Positions 33,579 to 41,954 of a DNA stretch of 64,000 nt are shown here, one piece after another. Position 1 is the first letter of the stretch. The number at the start of each line of letters is the position of its first letter. A model generated the notes under the pieces. It made no database searches, was not told the origin of the DNA, and saw only the letters and a list, made by a program, of their open reading frames with translations. The DNA lies in NCBI GenBank assembly GCA_050123275.1, contig JASFHK010000002.1:1-64000 (forward strand), in the 5' to 3' direction. The stretch is from E44-bin88 sp050123275 (GTDB lineage: Bacteria > Chloroflexota > Dehalococcoidia > Dehalococcoidales > BS750m-G39). The translations under genes were made by a program, and so were the position numbers.

Positions 33579-34529
33579 ATGTTAATCGCCATAATCGTTG
33601 TTTCTGTTATTTTGTTTCTCGCCCTGGTCTATTTTTCCCTCAGCTACTTCCTGGCCGGTTCCATCATTCACCTCGACCGCCAGCCGATTCCCAAAAACCC
33701 CGGCCACTACGGTATGGACTTCGAGAACATAGAGTACCAGACAGCCGACGGGGTAAAGATTAAGGGCTGGCTCATCCCGGGCTCTCTGGATAAGCTGGTG
33801 ATAATGACCCATGTCGGGGGCCTGAGCAAATACGGCTCGACCGTCCAGTATAAAAGTTGGACCAGACTTTATGATAAAGAGGTGGAGTTTTTAAAGACGG
33901 CCCAGCACCTGCATAAAGCCGGCTACTGGGTCTTGATGTTCGATTTTCGCAACCACGGCGAAAGCGGCTCCGACCCGAACAAAGGTATCGCCGGCGTAGG
34001 CTTGGAAGAATATAAAGACGTGGTCGCCGTCCTGAACTACATAAGGGAAAGCGACAAACTAAAGGACATGGACGTGGCTTTCGTCTCTTTCTGTATGGGG
34101 GCCAACTCGACCATAATCGCCATGAGCCGGGAGCCCGGCGCCTTTAAAAAGGTTAAGTGTCTTTTCGCCGTCCAGCCGATTTCCATGGAGGTGTTCATCA
34201 GAACCTACACCAAGCGCCTGCTTACCCCCATCGGAGTGAAACTTTTTTTGCCCATGATCAAGCAGTTCGTGGTCTGGCGCGGCGCTCATCCTCTGGGGGA
34301 AATGTCGCCTAAAAAATACGTGAAGGATATAAAGGTGCCCACCCTCTACGTCCAGGCCAGAAACGACCCCTGGACCGAACTAAGCGACATCCAGGGCTTC
34401 TACGCCAACACTCCGGATAACCCCAAAGAGTTCTTCTGGATTGAAGATACGACCCACCGTTTCGAATCTTATAGCTATTTTCAGGACAGGCCCTCCAAAA
34501 TGCTGGAGTGGCTCGGCAAATGGCTTTAG
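33579..34529 (+). CDS. Membrane-anchored alpha/beta hydrolase with a cysteine nucleophile elbow
   Basis: 316-residue protein: an N-terminal membrane segment (residues 2-27) then an alpha/beta-hydrolase fold. The oxyanion region is MTHVGG at 76-81. The nucleophile elbow is SFCMG at 170-174, giving Cys172 in place of the usual serine, and Ser in place of the first glycine. Candidate acid and base are in ARNDPWTE and THRFES near the C-terminus. Cys nucleophiles occur in dienelactone hydrolases. Substrate unknown; activity as a hydrolase should not be assumed. Confidence 0.8.
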   Translation: MLIAIIVVSVILFLALVYFSLSYFLAGSIIHLDRQPIPKNPGHYGMDFENIEYQTADGVKIKGWLIPGSLDKLVIMTHVGGLSKYGSTVQYKSWTRLYDKEVEFLKTAQHLHKAGYWVLMFDFRNHGESGSDPNKGIAGVGLEEYKDVVAVLNYIRESDKLKDMDVAFVSFCMGANSTIIAMSREPGAFKKVKCLFAVQPISMEVFIRTYTKRLLTPIGVKLFLPMIKQFVVWRGAHPLGEMSPKKYVKDIKVPTLYVQARNDPWTELSDIQGFYANTPDNPKEFFWIEDTTHRFESYSYFQDRPSKMLEWLGKWL

Positions 34530-34641
34530 TTAGAGCGCAAGCAAGATCAGCCCCTATCTATCTCTTCTCCAGACAACGCCCCACTTTAAGGTATAAAAAT
34601 CGGGTGGCGGGAAAAACGCGAGGGAAAACACCTGCCGGCTA

Positions 34642-34684
34642 TTGACAGGGCGGGGGTTGGGGCTTATAATTACGACCAGGTGCA
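34642..34684 (+). promoter_or_regulatory. fur promoter with overlapping candidate operator
   Basis: TTGACA (34642-34647), 17-bp spacer, TATAAT (34665-34670). Immediately after it, TACGACCAGGTGCA (34671-34684) matches 11 of 14 bases of the palindrome at 35151-35164. Binding there would block initiation, consistent with autoregulation. Confidence 0.65.
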
Positions 34685-34690
34685 ATAGCG

Positions 34691-35113
34691 ATGAGTTGCA
34701 TTACCACTTTCAAGAAAAAAGGCCTTAAGCTCACCCCACAGCGTAAGCTGATACTGGATATTATCCACGAAACCGGCGAACACCTTTCCGCCGAAACCAT
34801 CATCAGCCGCGTCCAGGAAAAAATGCCGGGCGTGCACAAGTCCACCATCTACCGCACCCTGGATTTGCTGGAGGAGCACGGCTGCGTCTATAAAAGCCCC
34901 TTAGGCAACCAGTTCATCTACCACCACCCCGAGGAGGGGCACCACCATCATCTGGTCTGTACCCAATGCGGCAAGTCCATCGACTGTGACGACGGCGTTT
35001 TCGCCCCGGCGGAAAAGACCATCGGCGAGGAGTACGGCTTTCGCGTCGATTTCAAGCATATCGTGATGAGCGGGCTCTGCGAGGAGTGCCGCCGTAAGAC
35101 CGGCTCCAGGTGA
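34691..35113 (+). CDS. Fur-family metalloregulator
   Basis: 140-residue Fur-type repressor. The N-terminal winged helix contains LTPQRKLILDIIHE and HKSTIYRTLDLLEEHG; the C-terminal domain has GHHHHLVCTQCG and a second CxxC in CEECRRK, the structural zinc site. The metal sensed cannot be read directly. Its position just upstream of a nickel/cobalt ECF operon, and the shared motif, argue for a Ni/Co (Nur-like) role. Short leader without a ribosome binding site. Confidence 0.9.
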   Translation: MSCITTFKKKGLKLTPQRKLILDIIHETGEHLSAETIISRVQEKMPGVHKSTIYRTLDLLEEHGCVYKSPLGNQFIYHHPEEGHHHHLVCTQCGKSIDCDDGVFAPAEKTIGEEYGFRVDFKHIVMSGLCEECRRKTGSR

Positions 35114-35150
35114 ACCAGCGGAAAACCCATATATTTTTTTGCCATAACAA

Positions 35151-35164
35151 TGCGACCAGTCGCA
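35151..35164 (+). promoter_or_regulatory. Candidate metalloregulator box upstream of the ECF operon
   Basis: TGCGACCAGTCGCA is a perfect palindrome (TGCGAC/GTCGCA) in the 112-bp gap after fur. A second short inverted pair TGCA...TGCA follows at 35167-35180. A related sequence overlaps the fur promoter. Confidence 0.55.
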
Positions 35165-35225
35165 AGTGCATCCTTTTGCAAGGGGCGTCCGTCGCCGGGG
35201 GAATCAGAACGAAGGGAGGTTAAAG

Positions 35226-35441
35226 ATGACTCACTTCAGACTGGATGTGTCACATCAAAACGGAACGGCCACCCTGTGGATGGCAGCGGATACTCCCTGC
35301 GGTTTCCGCAAAGTGCTCGACTGGCCCGATATGGACGGCGTCCGGGAATTCGCCGAAATGTTACTCGGAATTTACTACCAGCGGCGGCTGGAGCGGGGGG
35401 AAACGGGGCCGGCCAGAGGTCCCCATCCCTCGCTGAACTAG
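35226..35441 (+). CDS. Small conserved-looking protein, unknown
   Basis: 71-residue protein from ATG 35226, which has GGGAGG correctly spaced upstream. The frame extends to 35166 but that start lacks a site. The product is soluble, with MDGVREFAEMLLGIYYQRR as a likely helix and a Gly/Pro tail. No family recognised. It is the first gene after the palindrome at 35151 and may belong to the metal-uptake operon. Confidence 0.6.
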   Translation: MTHFRLDVSHQNGTATLWMAADTPCGFRKVLDWPDMDGVREFAEMLLGIYYQRRLERGETGPARGPHPSLN

Positions 35442-35480
35442 AGCGCCGCGACGACTAAAACAAACTTTAAGGAGGTACCC

Positions 35481-36227
35481 ATGAAAAAAAGAATTGTACT
35501 GGCTATCGTTCCCCTGCTGCTACTGGTCATGGCCTTTGTCGGCTGCGGCGGCGCCACGGGAACGCTGGAGTTTTACGCCAACGGAGAGGACTTCGTGCGC
35601 CAGGGCTTTGTCTCTATGGACGGCTGGAGCATCCAGTTCGACCACGTTTACATCACCCTGACCGACATCGAGGCCTACCAGACCGACCCGCCCTTCGACC
35701 CGACCACCGACGTCGTCATCAAATCTACGGCAAGGGCGAACCTGGGCGGGCCCTTCACCATTGATCTGGCCGAGGGCGGCGCCGACGCCGACCCGCTTTT
35801 GGTGGGCACTGTTTCCGATGCGGCCGTAGGCCGCTATAACGCCATCTCCTGGAAGATGGCCAAGGCCACCTCGGGGGCGGCTAACGGCTATTCCCTGGTT
35901 ATGATCGGCACCGCCGAGAAGGACGGCGAGACGATAGACTTCACCATCAACGTCGAAGAGGTTTGCACCTATGACTGCGGCGACTACGTCGGTGACGTGC
36001 GCAAGGGCATCCTGGAAGAGGACGGCACCGCCGACCTGGAGATGACCTTCCACTTCGACCACATCTTCGGCGACGGCGATTTACCGCTGGACGACGAGCT
36101 TAACGCGGCCGCCGTCGGCTTCGCCCCCTTCGCCCAGGGAGGCACGGGCCAGTCCGTGATTATCATGGCCGAGATGCACCTGGGGCATGTCGGCGAAGGC
36201 CACTGCCACTGCGAATGCCAGGAATAG
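35481..36227 (+). CDS. Exported lipoprotein with His/Cys-rich tail
   Basis: 248-residue lipoprotein starting behind AAGGAGG. The signal peptide ends in a lipobox VGCGG with Cys near residue 22. The mature part is beta-rich and contains CTYDCGDYVGD and several acidic runs. The last residues read GHVGEGHCHCECQE, a plausible metal-binding tail. Placed directly before the NikL/CbiM genes, it could be an extracytoplasmic nickel or cobalt-binding component; this is inferred from the tail and position only. Confidence 0.75.
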   Translation: MKKRIVLAIVPLLLLVMAFVGCGGATGTLEFYANGEDFVRQGFVSMDGWSIQFDHVYITLTDIEAYQTDPPFDPTTDVVIKSTARANLGGPFTIDLAEGGADADPLLVGTVSDAAVGRYNAISWKMAKATSGAANGYSLVMIGTAEKDGETIDFTINVEEVCTYDCGDYVGDVRKGILEEDGTADLEMTFHFDHIFGDGDLPLDDELNAAAVGFAPFAQGGTGQSVIIMAEMHLGHVGEGHCHCECQE

Positions 36228-36255
36228 CCTCGTTTCCTTAAAAAAGGAGCCCGCC

Positions 36256-36708
36256 ATGAAAAAATGGAAGGCTATCGCCGCCGTTATCGTGGCGCTGGTG
36301 CTGTCTCTGGCTTTGCCGGCGCCGGCGCTGGCGCACGGCGTCCACATCGAATATACCAGCGACGTCGAGATTACCATAGTGGCTGAATACGACACCGGCA
36401 CGCCCATGGCCGGGGCGCAGGTAGCCGTCTACTCCCCCGACGAGCCGTCGACGCCCTGGCTTACCGGCGTCTGCGACGACGAGGGGCGCTTCAGCTTCAC
36501 CCCCGACACCTCCAGGCCGGGCACCTGGGACGTCCAGGTGCGCCTGGCCGGGCACGGCGGCATCGTGCACATCCCCGTCGGCGAGGGTAGCGCCTCCAGC
36601 GGCGGCGTGGGCGGCTACAGCTGGCTCCAGATCGCCCTCATGGCCGCCTGCGTCGTCTGGGGCAGCGTGGGCACGGCGCTCTACTTCCGCAGAAGGCGGC
36701 GCGCCTGA
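36256..36708 (+). CDS. NikL-like extracytoplasmic component of a nickel ECF transporter
   Basis: 150-residue protein, ATG 36256 behind AAAGGAG. Signal peptide MKKWKAIAAVIVALVLSLAL cleaved after PAPALA, so the mature chain begins HGVHIEY. The region DTGTPMAGAQVAVYSPD ... GRFSFTPD ... PGTWDVQVRLAGHGG matches the NikL pattern (Ig-like, His at the mature N-terminus), and a C-terminal membrane anchor with RRRRR follows. NikL partners CbiM-type proteins in Ni uptake systems and favours nickel over cobalt. Its TGA overlaps the cbiM ATG. Confidence 0.8.
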   Translation: MKKWKAIAAVIVALVLSLALPAPALAHGVHIEYTSDVEITIVAEYDTGTPMAGAQVAVYSPDEPSTPWLTGVCDDEGRFSFTPDTSRPGTWDVQVRLAGHGGIVHIPVGEGSASSGGVGGYSWLQIALMAACVVWGSVGTALYFRRRRRA

Positions 36709-37349
36709 TGCACATACCCGACGGCATCCTGCCCGTGCCTGTCACCGCTGCCGGCTACGCGGCCACGGCGGTGACGACCTGGTACACCCTGCGCAAGATA
36801 AGGCAGAAGCAAGACGCGCGCCAAGGCATCCCCAAGGCTTCGCTGATGACGGCGGCTTTCTTCGTCGTCTCGCTGATTCACATCCCCATCCCGCCCACCA
36901 GCGTGCACCTGGTGCTGAACGGGCTGATGGGCGTTTTACTGGATTATTACGCCTTCCCGGCCATACTCATCGGCCTCTTTTTCCAGGCGGTGATGTTCGG
37001 CCACGGGGGGCTGACCACGCTGGGCGTCAACGCCATTATCATGGGGCTGCCGGCCCTGATTGCCGCCTGGCTCTTCCGCCTGAGGCATATTGGTAATAAA
37101 GAAAGCCCGCGCAAGGACGGCATCTTAGGCTTCATCGCCGGTTTCGTGGCCATAGGGATATCGGTGGGGCTTTTCGTGGCCGTATTGCTCCTCTGGATGC
37201 CCGCCGAGCTGAACGTGGCCACCGAGCGCGCCGCCATTTATACGCTGGCCATCGCCCACCTGCCCGTGATGGCTATCGAGGGGGTCATCACCGCCTTCAT
37301 GGTCGTCTTCCTGCGGCGGGTGAGACCCACCATGCTGAGCAACCTATGA
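36708..37349 (+). CDS. cbiM: ECF transporter substrate-specific component CbiM/NikM
   Basis: 213-residue membrane S-component with about six helices. It begins MHIPDGIL; Met1-His2 and the amino terminus coordinate the metal ion in this family. LIHIPIPPTSVHLVLNGL and GHGGLTTLGVNAIIMGLPAL are conserved. No CbiN gene is present; the NikL-like protein before it likely takes that role. Overlaps the neighbouring genes by 1 and 4 bp. Confidence 0.92.
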   Translation: MHIPDGILPVPVTAAGYAATAVTTWYTLRKIRQKQDARQGIPKASLMTAAFFVVSLIHIPIPPTSVHLVLNGLMGVLLDYYAFPAILIGLFFQAVMFGHGGLTTLGVNAIIMGLPALIAAWLFRLRHIGNKESPRKDGILGFIAGFVAIGISVGLFVAVLLLWMPAELNVATERAAIYTLAIAHLPVMAIEGVITAFMVVFLRRVRPTMLSNL

Positions 37350-38134
37350 GACTGGAAATAGACGAGTACGCCGAGCTGGACTCGCCCTTCCACCGCTGGG
37401 ACGCCCGCTTCAAGCTGGTGGGGCTGCTGGTGTTGATATTCGCCTTTTCCTACATCTGCGACCTGCGCCTGCTGCTGGCCATGCTGGCCCTCACCGCCCT
37501 TATGTACACCGTTTCCGGGCTGCCCGCCCGTTTCATCGGCCGCTGGCTGCGGGTGCCCTCGCTCATCATTCTGGTTATCGTCCTCATCCTACCCTTTGTC
37601 TCCGGGACCGAGGTCCTCTGGAGCCTCGGTCCCCTGTCGCTGCGTGAGGAGGGGCTGCTGGCGGCCTTTCAAATCGCCGTTAGATTCGCCTGTATCGTCA
37701 CCGCCGGCATTACCCTGCTCGGCACCACTCCCCTCCTCACCAGCCTCAAGGCGATGCGGGCGCTGGGGCTGCCCCTGATTATGGCCGACATGGCGCTGCT
37801 CTCCTTTCGCTACCTGAACGAGCTGGGGGAGCACCTGAGCCGGATGATGACGGCCATGAAGCTGCGCGGCTTCCGCCACCGCCGCTTGAGCCCGGGGGGC
37901 TTAAAAACCTTCGCCTGGCTCAGCGGCAGCCTGCTGGTGCGCAGCTACGAGCGCTCCGAGGGGGTCTACCGCGCCATGATAGTGAGGGGCTACGGGCAGG
38001 CGCTGCCGGTCAACGCCGAGTTCCACTCCCGCCCCAGCGACATCGTACTGCTTGTAGTGATTATCACTACCGCCGCCGTCCTGGTCAGCGCCGACGTCTT
38101 GCTCGGACACAATATTGCCGCTATACTAAATTGA
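37346..38134 (+). CDS. cbiQ: ECF transporter transmembrane component CbiQ
   Basis: 262-residue T-component with about five helices. Coupling motifs for the ATPase are visible as ALGLPLIMADMALLSFRY and the Ala-Arg-Gly box near MKLRGFR and MIVRGYG. It couples ATP hydrolysis by CbiO to movement of CbiM. ATGA overlap with cbiM and 4 bp before cbiO. Confidence 0.92.
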   Translation: MRLEIDEYAELDSPFHRWDARFKLVGLLVLIFAFSYICDLRLLLAMLALTALMYTVSGLPARFIGRWLRVPSLIILVIVLILPFVSGTEVLWSLGPLSLREEGLLAAFQIAVRFACIVTAGITLLGTTPLLTSLKAMRALGLPLIMADMALLSFRYLNELGEHLSRMMTAMKLRGFRHRRLSPGGLKTFAWLSGSLLVRSYERSEGVYRAMIVRGYGQALPVNAEFHSRPSDIVLLVVIITTAAVLVSADVLLGHNIAAILN

Positions 38135-38138
38135 TACC

Positions 38139-38909
38139 ATGGACAATGTTGCGGCCAACGGGGCGGTAGTCAGCGTCAGAAACCTGAGCTTTGCCTATCC
38201 CGATAACCCCGAAGCCCTCAAGGACGTCAGCTTCAAGGTCGGGGCCGGGGAAAGGGTGGGCATCATCGGGCCCAACGGGGCGGGCAAGACCACCCTATTT
38301 CTGACCATCTGCGGCGTGCTCAAGCCCAAGGCGGGGGAAGTCTCATTATTGGGCAAGCCCGTGGCCGCGGGCAAGTTCAACCCCCGGGCGGCGCTGGTCT
38401 TCCAGAACCCCGACGACCAGCTCTTCTGCCCCTCGGTGAAAGAGGACGTCGCCTTCGGGCCGCAGAACATGGGGCTGTCCAAAGAAGAGGTGGCAAAGCG
38501 GGTCGAAGAGGCACTGGCCACGGTGGGCGCCAGCCGCTTCGCCGAGCGCCCGGCCCACCACCTTTCCGAAGGCGAGAAGCGCATCGTTTCCGTAGCCAGC
38601 GTGCTGGCCATGCGCCCGCAGCTGGTGATGTACGACGAGCCCAGCGCCAACCTGGACATCCGCTCCCGCCGCCGCCTCATTCAGCTTTTGCAGTCGTCCG
38701 GCGAGACCATCATGGTCGCCTCGCATGATTTGGAGCTGGTCCTGGAGGTATGCGAGCGCGTTATTTTGCTCGACGAGGGTAAAATCGTCAGCGACGGCGA
38801 GCCCACGGAAATCATGGGCGACGCCAAGTTGATGGAAGCCCACGGCCAGGAAAAGCCCCACTCGCTCATCCCCCACCAGATACCCCACCACCGCGCCATG
38901 GCGGAATAA
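38139..38909 (+). CDS. cbiO: ECF transporter ATP-binding protein CbiO
   Basis: 256-residue ABC ATPase. Walker A GPNGAGKTT at about residues 46-54, Q-loop VFQNPDDQLF typical of ECF ATPases, Walker B VMYDEPSANLD, and H-loop VASHDLE. The ABC signature reads LSEGEKR where LSGGQKR is usual. It energises nickel/cobalt uptake. Last gene of the operon. Confidence 0.92.
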   Translation: MDNVAANGAVVSVRNLSFAYPDNPEALKDVSFKVGAGERVGIIGPNGAGKTTLFLTICGVLKPKAGEVSLLGKPVAAGKFNPRAALVFQNPDDQLFCPSVKEDVAFGPQNMGLSKEEVAKRVEEALATVGASRFAERPAHHLSEGEKRIVSVASVLAMRPQLVMYDEPSANLDIRSRRRLIQLLQSSGETIMVASHDLELVLEVCERVILLDEGKIVSDGEPTEIMGDAKLMEAHGQEKPHSLIPHQIPHHRAMAE

Positions 38910-38940
38910 GAGAAATTCCACACCACCCCTCCCTGGCTTT

Positions 38941-39024
38941 TCTTCCCACCCAAGACCCACCCTACAAGGGTTAAACCCTCATATAGCTCTTATTTCTGGG
39001 GGGTTTTAGGGGGCACCGCCCCCT
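38941..39024 (-). repeat. Dispersed intergenic repeat family A, copy 2 (inverted)
   Basis: Reverse complement contains GTGCCCCCTAAAACCCCCC, AATAAGAGCTATATGAGGG, TTTAACCCTTGTAGGGTGGG and TTGGGTGGGAAGA in the same order as 50521-50606. It occupies the gap between cbiO and the beta-helix gene. Confidence 0.75.
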
Positions 39025-39075
39025 ATACCCTAAAGGGTGGCGGGCGGGAATAGATAAAAATCGGGGGGTGGGGAC

Positions 39076-40971
39076 TTAGCGGAACCAGAAATAAACCGCC
39101 CAGCGCGTCCGCTTCTTGATGACGAAGAAAAAGAGGACCAGGCACAACACCACCACCACCGCCACGATGGCGCCCACCACCAGCCACCGCATCGAACTAT
39201 CGGACGGCTCAACCACCACCTGGGGCGCCGTTACGGTGAAGCTGCCGTTGACCCCCTCGATGAAAACGGTGTAGTCGCCGGCCTCCTTGCCGGGCACGTT
39301 AAAGGTGGCGCTTTCGCTGGCGCCGACGCCCAGCGTCAGCTCCTTGGTCGCCTTGACCTCGTCGCCCACCTTCAGGATTACCCTGTAGTCGCCGGCAGAA
39401 CCGCTGGTATTGGTGACCATGATACCGATGGTCACTATGTCCCCGATAACCTGCCCGTCATCGGGCAACGTCAGTTCGGTGCTGGCGATAACGCCGTCGG
39501 GCTCCGCCTCCGGAGCGGTAAACTGTTGCGGTGAGCAGTAGGGACCTTCGGCGCCGTCGCTGTCCCAGGCCTTGACCGCCCAGTAGTAAGTCCGGCCGGC
39601 GGCCAGGCTTAAGTCGGCGTTAGCCTCACCGGCCTCGCTCTCGACCTTGCCCGAGTCCCAGACATCGCCGTTGTCCGCCGCCAGATTGGCCTCAACGGAA
39701 GCCACCAGGATGCGGTAGGCGCCCTGGCTGTCGCCGTCGGGGTCGGCGAAGCTCCAGCTGAAATTACCCTCCCCGTCACTAGAGGGGGAGGCGGGGGCGA
39801 GGGGAGGACGGTTGGGCGGCTCAAAATAATACTCGTCGGCCCCCATATCCACCGTGGCGGTGCCGTCACCGTCGCCGTCCATGACGCGGGGGTCGCCCTC
39901 GAAATCGGTGTCCAGTCCCTCGGGTACCAGGGCGTTAGCGCCGGCGTCGAGGCAGGGAGACTCCGGGGAGAGGCGGTAGTCGCCCGCCGCCGCGTCGGCG
40001 AAGAGGGGGTCGGTGTTAATGTTGCCCTCGCCGTCATAGCCCCCGAGGACGTCGCAGTAGCTGACGTTGGGTGAGGAAAGGACGTTATATATCTCCTGGC
40101 CGCTGTCCCAGAGTATGCTGTTGCTTATAGCGGGCAGCGAGCCGTCGTTGCACAGGCCGCTGCCCAGGATGGCCTCGTTTCCGGCAAAGGTGCTGCCGGT
40201 GACAGCGGGCGCGGAGTTGTAGTTGTAAACGGCGCCGCCGCGGTCGTCGGCCACGTTGGCCGTAAAGAGGCAGTTGGCCAGCGTCGGCAGCGAGTTATCG
40301 TAGTTGTAAACGGCCCCGCCGCGCTTGTCAGCAAAGTTATCCGAAAAGCTACAGGCGGTAATCACCGGCGAGGAGTGATAGTTATAGACAGCGCCGCCGT
40401 AGGTCGCCGCGTTTGCGGAGAAAACGCAGCCGGTCAGCGTCAGCGTCGAGCCGCCGCGGTTGTAGATAGCGCCGCCGTAGGTCGCCGCGTTCGAGGAAAA
40501 AACGCAGTCGGTAATGGCCAGCGCCGAGCCTTCGCAGTGCAGGCCGCCGCCGTTACCGGCGTCGCCGTTGGTGATGGTAAAGCCCTCGAAACGGGTCTCC
40601 GCGCCCACGCCCCCGGCGGTAACCACGGTGCCGTTGCCGCCGCCGTCAAGGGTGGTAACGTCGGCGCCGGCGCCAAGCAGCGAGACGCCGTCCTTGAGGG
40701 TAATGTTCTCGTGGTAAGTGCCCGCCGCCACGCTGACGGTAGCCCCGAGTTCACACTGGTCGATGGCGTACTGTATGTCACGCCAGGCGTTCTGCCAGGA
40801 AGAGCCGTCGTTGGTGTTGTCGCCATCGGTGGAGACGAAGCAGCTAGCGCTGTCTGCCGCCGCCGGAAAAGCCGACAGTAGGCTGAAACAGAGCGCCAAA
40901 ATCACGGCCAAGAGGACGGTCAGAATTCTGGTCTTGCCGATAACGTTGGTGCTTCCCTCCATTTCGGACAC
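39076..40971 (-). CDS. Surface right-handed beta-helix protein with C-terminal membrane anchor
   Basis: 631-residue exported protein. Signal region TRILTVLLAVILALCFSLL ending before AAADSASC; then choice-of-anchor-Q-like start (VSTDGDNTNDGSSWQNAW). Some six right-handed beta-helix coils follow, with repeated NxATYGGAxYN / DxRGGAVYNY units at roughly residues 150-280. Next come a beta sandwich with YYWAVKAWD (fibronectin-like), a CARDB-like domain (about 500-585) and a C-terminal helix with KKRTR. It should sit on the cell surface. GTG 40971 or ATG 40962 could be the start; neither has a good ribosome binding site. Confidence 0.8.
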   Translation of the reverse strand: MSEMEGSTNVIGKTRILTVLLAVILALCFSLLSAFPAAADSASCFVSTDGDNTNDGSSWQNAWRDIQYAIDQCELGATVSVAAGTYHENITLKDGVSLLGAGADVTTLDGGGNGTVVTAGGVGAETRFEGFTITNGDAGNGGGLHCEGSALAITDCVFSSNAATYGGAIYNRGGSTLTLTGCVFSANAATYGGAVYNYHSSPVITACSFSDNFADKRGGAVYNYDNSLPTLANCLFTANVADDRGGAVYNYNSAPAVTGSTFAGNEAILGSGLCNDGSLPAISNSILWDSGQEIYNVLSSPNVSYCDVLGGYDGEGNINTDPLFADAAAGDYRLSPESPCLDAGANALVPEGLDTDFEGDPRVMDGDGDGTATVDMGADEYYFEPPNRPPLAPASPSSDGEGNFSWSFADPDGDSQGAYRILVASVEANLAADNGDVWDSGKVESEAGEANADLSLAAGRTYYWAVKAWDSDGAEGPYCSPQQFTAPEAEPDGVIASTELTLPDDGQVIGDIVTIGIMVTNTSGSAGDYRVILKVGDEVKATKELTLGVGASESATFNVPGKEAGDYTVFIEGVNGSFTVTAPQVVVEPSDSSMRWLVVGAIVAVVVVLCLVLFFFVIKKRTRWAVYFWFR

Positions 40972-41116
40972 AGGCCGGAAAGGACGGGCCAGCTCCTCCT
41001 TTAGATTATTCTAATACTCGGCACTAGATATGTCCATACTGCCGCCAGCCTCGACCCGTTCCAATTTACGGGAATTGGTCAAAAAAATCAGTTACGCACA
41101 ACCAAAAGGGGGTTAA

Positions 41117-41182
41117 AAATCCTAAGCACGAAATCCGAAATCCTAAAATTTTTTAGAATTTAGATATTAGAATTTGGGATTC
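41117..41182. repeat. AT-rich inverted repeat block
   Basis: AATCCTAAGCACGAAATCC, AATCCTAAAATTTT and TTAGAATTTAGATATTAGAA form loosely inverted AATCCTAA/TTAGAATT units. The type is familiar as a dispersed intergenic repeat. A partial family A block follows at 41186-41216. Confidence 0.5.
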
Positions 41183-41185
41183 GGC

Positions 41186-41216
41186 GAGGGTATTGGGTGG
41201 GAAGAAAGACCTAGGG
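41186..41216 (+). repeat. Partial family A repeat
   Basis: GAGGGTATTGGGTGGGAAG then AAAGACCTAGGGC matches the end of copy 1 and of the partial copy at 7881-7940. It runs into the 3' end of the minus-strand VTT gene. Confidence 0.55.
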
Positions 41217-41954
41217 CATATCGAAGACGCCCAGGTAGCGCAGGAAAGAACGCAGCCCGAAATAACCCAGGTAGGACAGGAGCATGCTCTGGACGGTCTT
41301 GCCGGCGCAGATGGCGATGAAGAAACGGGTGAAGTTGAAGCGCGACGCGCCCATGCCCACAATCATGGGGGTGAGCACGGGGTTGGGGTAGATGGAGAGC
41401 AGGAAAACGGAGAGCAGCACCTTGAACGGGGAGCGGTTAAGCCGCCCGGCTATATCCAGCCTTTTGAAAAAGCGGCCGATGCGCGACTTGGGCTCGCCTT
41501 TCTCGTCGGGAACGGAAAAGCTCCTGAAAAACTCCACCCCGCCGCGGCCGCTCCAGTAGATAAAAGCGTTGCCGATGCCGTTGCCGATGCCGGAGACAAA
41601 GCCCACCAGCGCCGGGTTGAGCAGACTGCCCATGGTAAAGGTCAGAATCATGCTCGGGGTCGGTATCGGTATCGGCGAGCCGGCGAACAGGGAGACGACG
41701 AAAAGCCCGAAAAGCCCCTTGTTCTGGAGCTCTTCTACGTACTCCCAGTTGAAAATGAGCAGCAGGGAGCCGCCCACGCTGATGATGATAACCGCCGCCA
41801 GCAGGGAAATGGCGATGAACTGCCGCCGGCGCGGGCTCATCGGCTCTTTGCCCGGTCCTGCAGGGGGTGTTTCCGGCTCCGGTGCGATTTCCGGCACTAC
41901 CGTGTTTTCCGGCTCTGTCGTCTTCTCTGGTTTTTCGGTGTTGTCCATCGTCAT
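41211..41954 (-). CDS. VTT/DedA-like (SNARE-associated) membrane protein, copy 1
   Basis: 247-residue protein with a Pro/Glu-rich cytoplasmic N-terminus (about 45 residues) and four to five hydrophobic segments. FAGSPIPIPTPSMILTFTMGS and GLGNGIGNAFIYWSGR-like region, then NPVLTPMIVGMGASRFNFTRFFIAICAGKTVQSML match the VTT/DedA fold, linked to lipid scrambling or transport. It shares the fold and end pattern (GK.....S..GY.G) with the gene at 45361-45987. The two flank the AT-rich islet. Confidence 0.75.
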   Translation of the reverse strand: MTMDNTEKPEKTTEPENTVVPEIAPEPETPPAGPGKEPMSPRRRQFIAISLLAAVIIISVGGSLLLIFNWEYVEELQNKGLFGLFVVSLFAGSPIPIPTPSMILTFTMGSLLNPALVGFVSGIGNGIGNAFIYWSGRGGVEFFRSFSVPDEKGEPKSRIGRFFKRLDIAGRLNRSPFKVLLSVFLLSIYPNPVLTPMIVGMGASRFNFTRFFIAICAGKTVQSMLLSYLGYFGLRSFLRYLGVFDMP

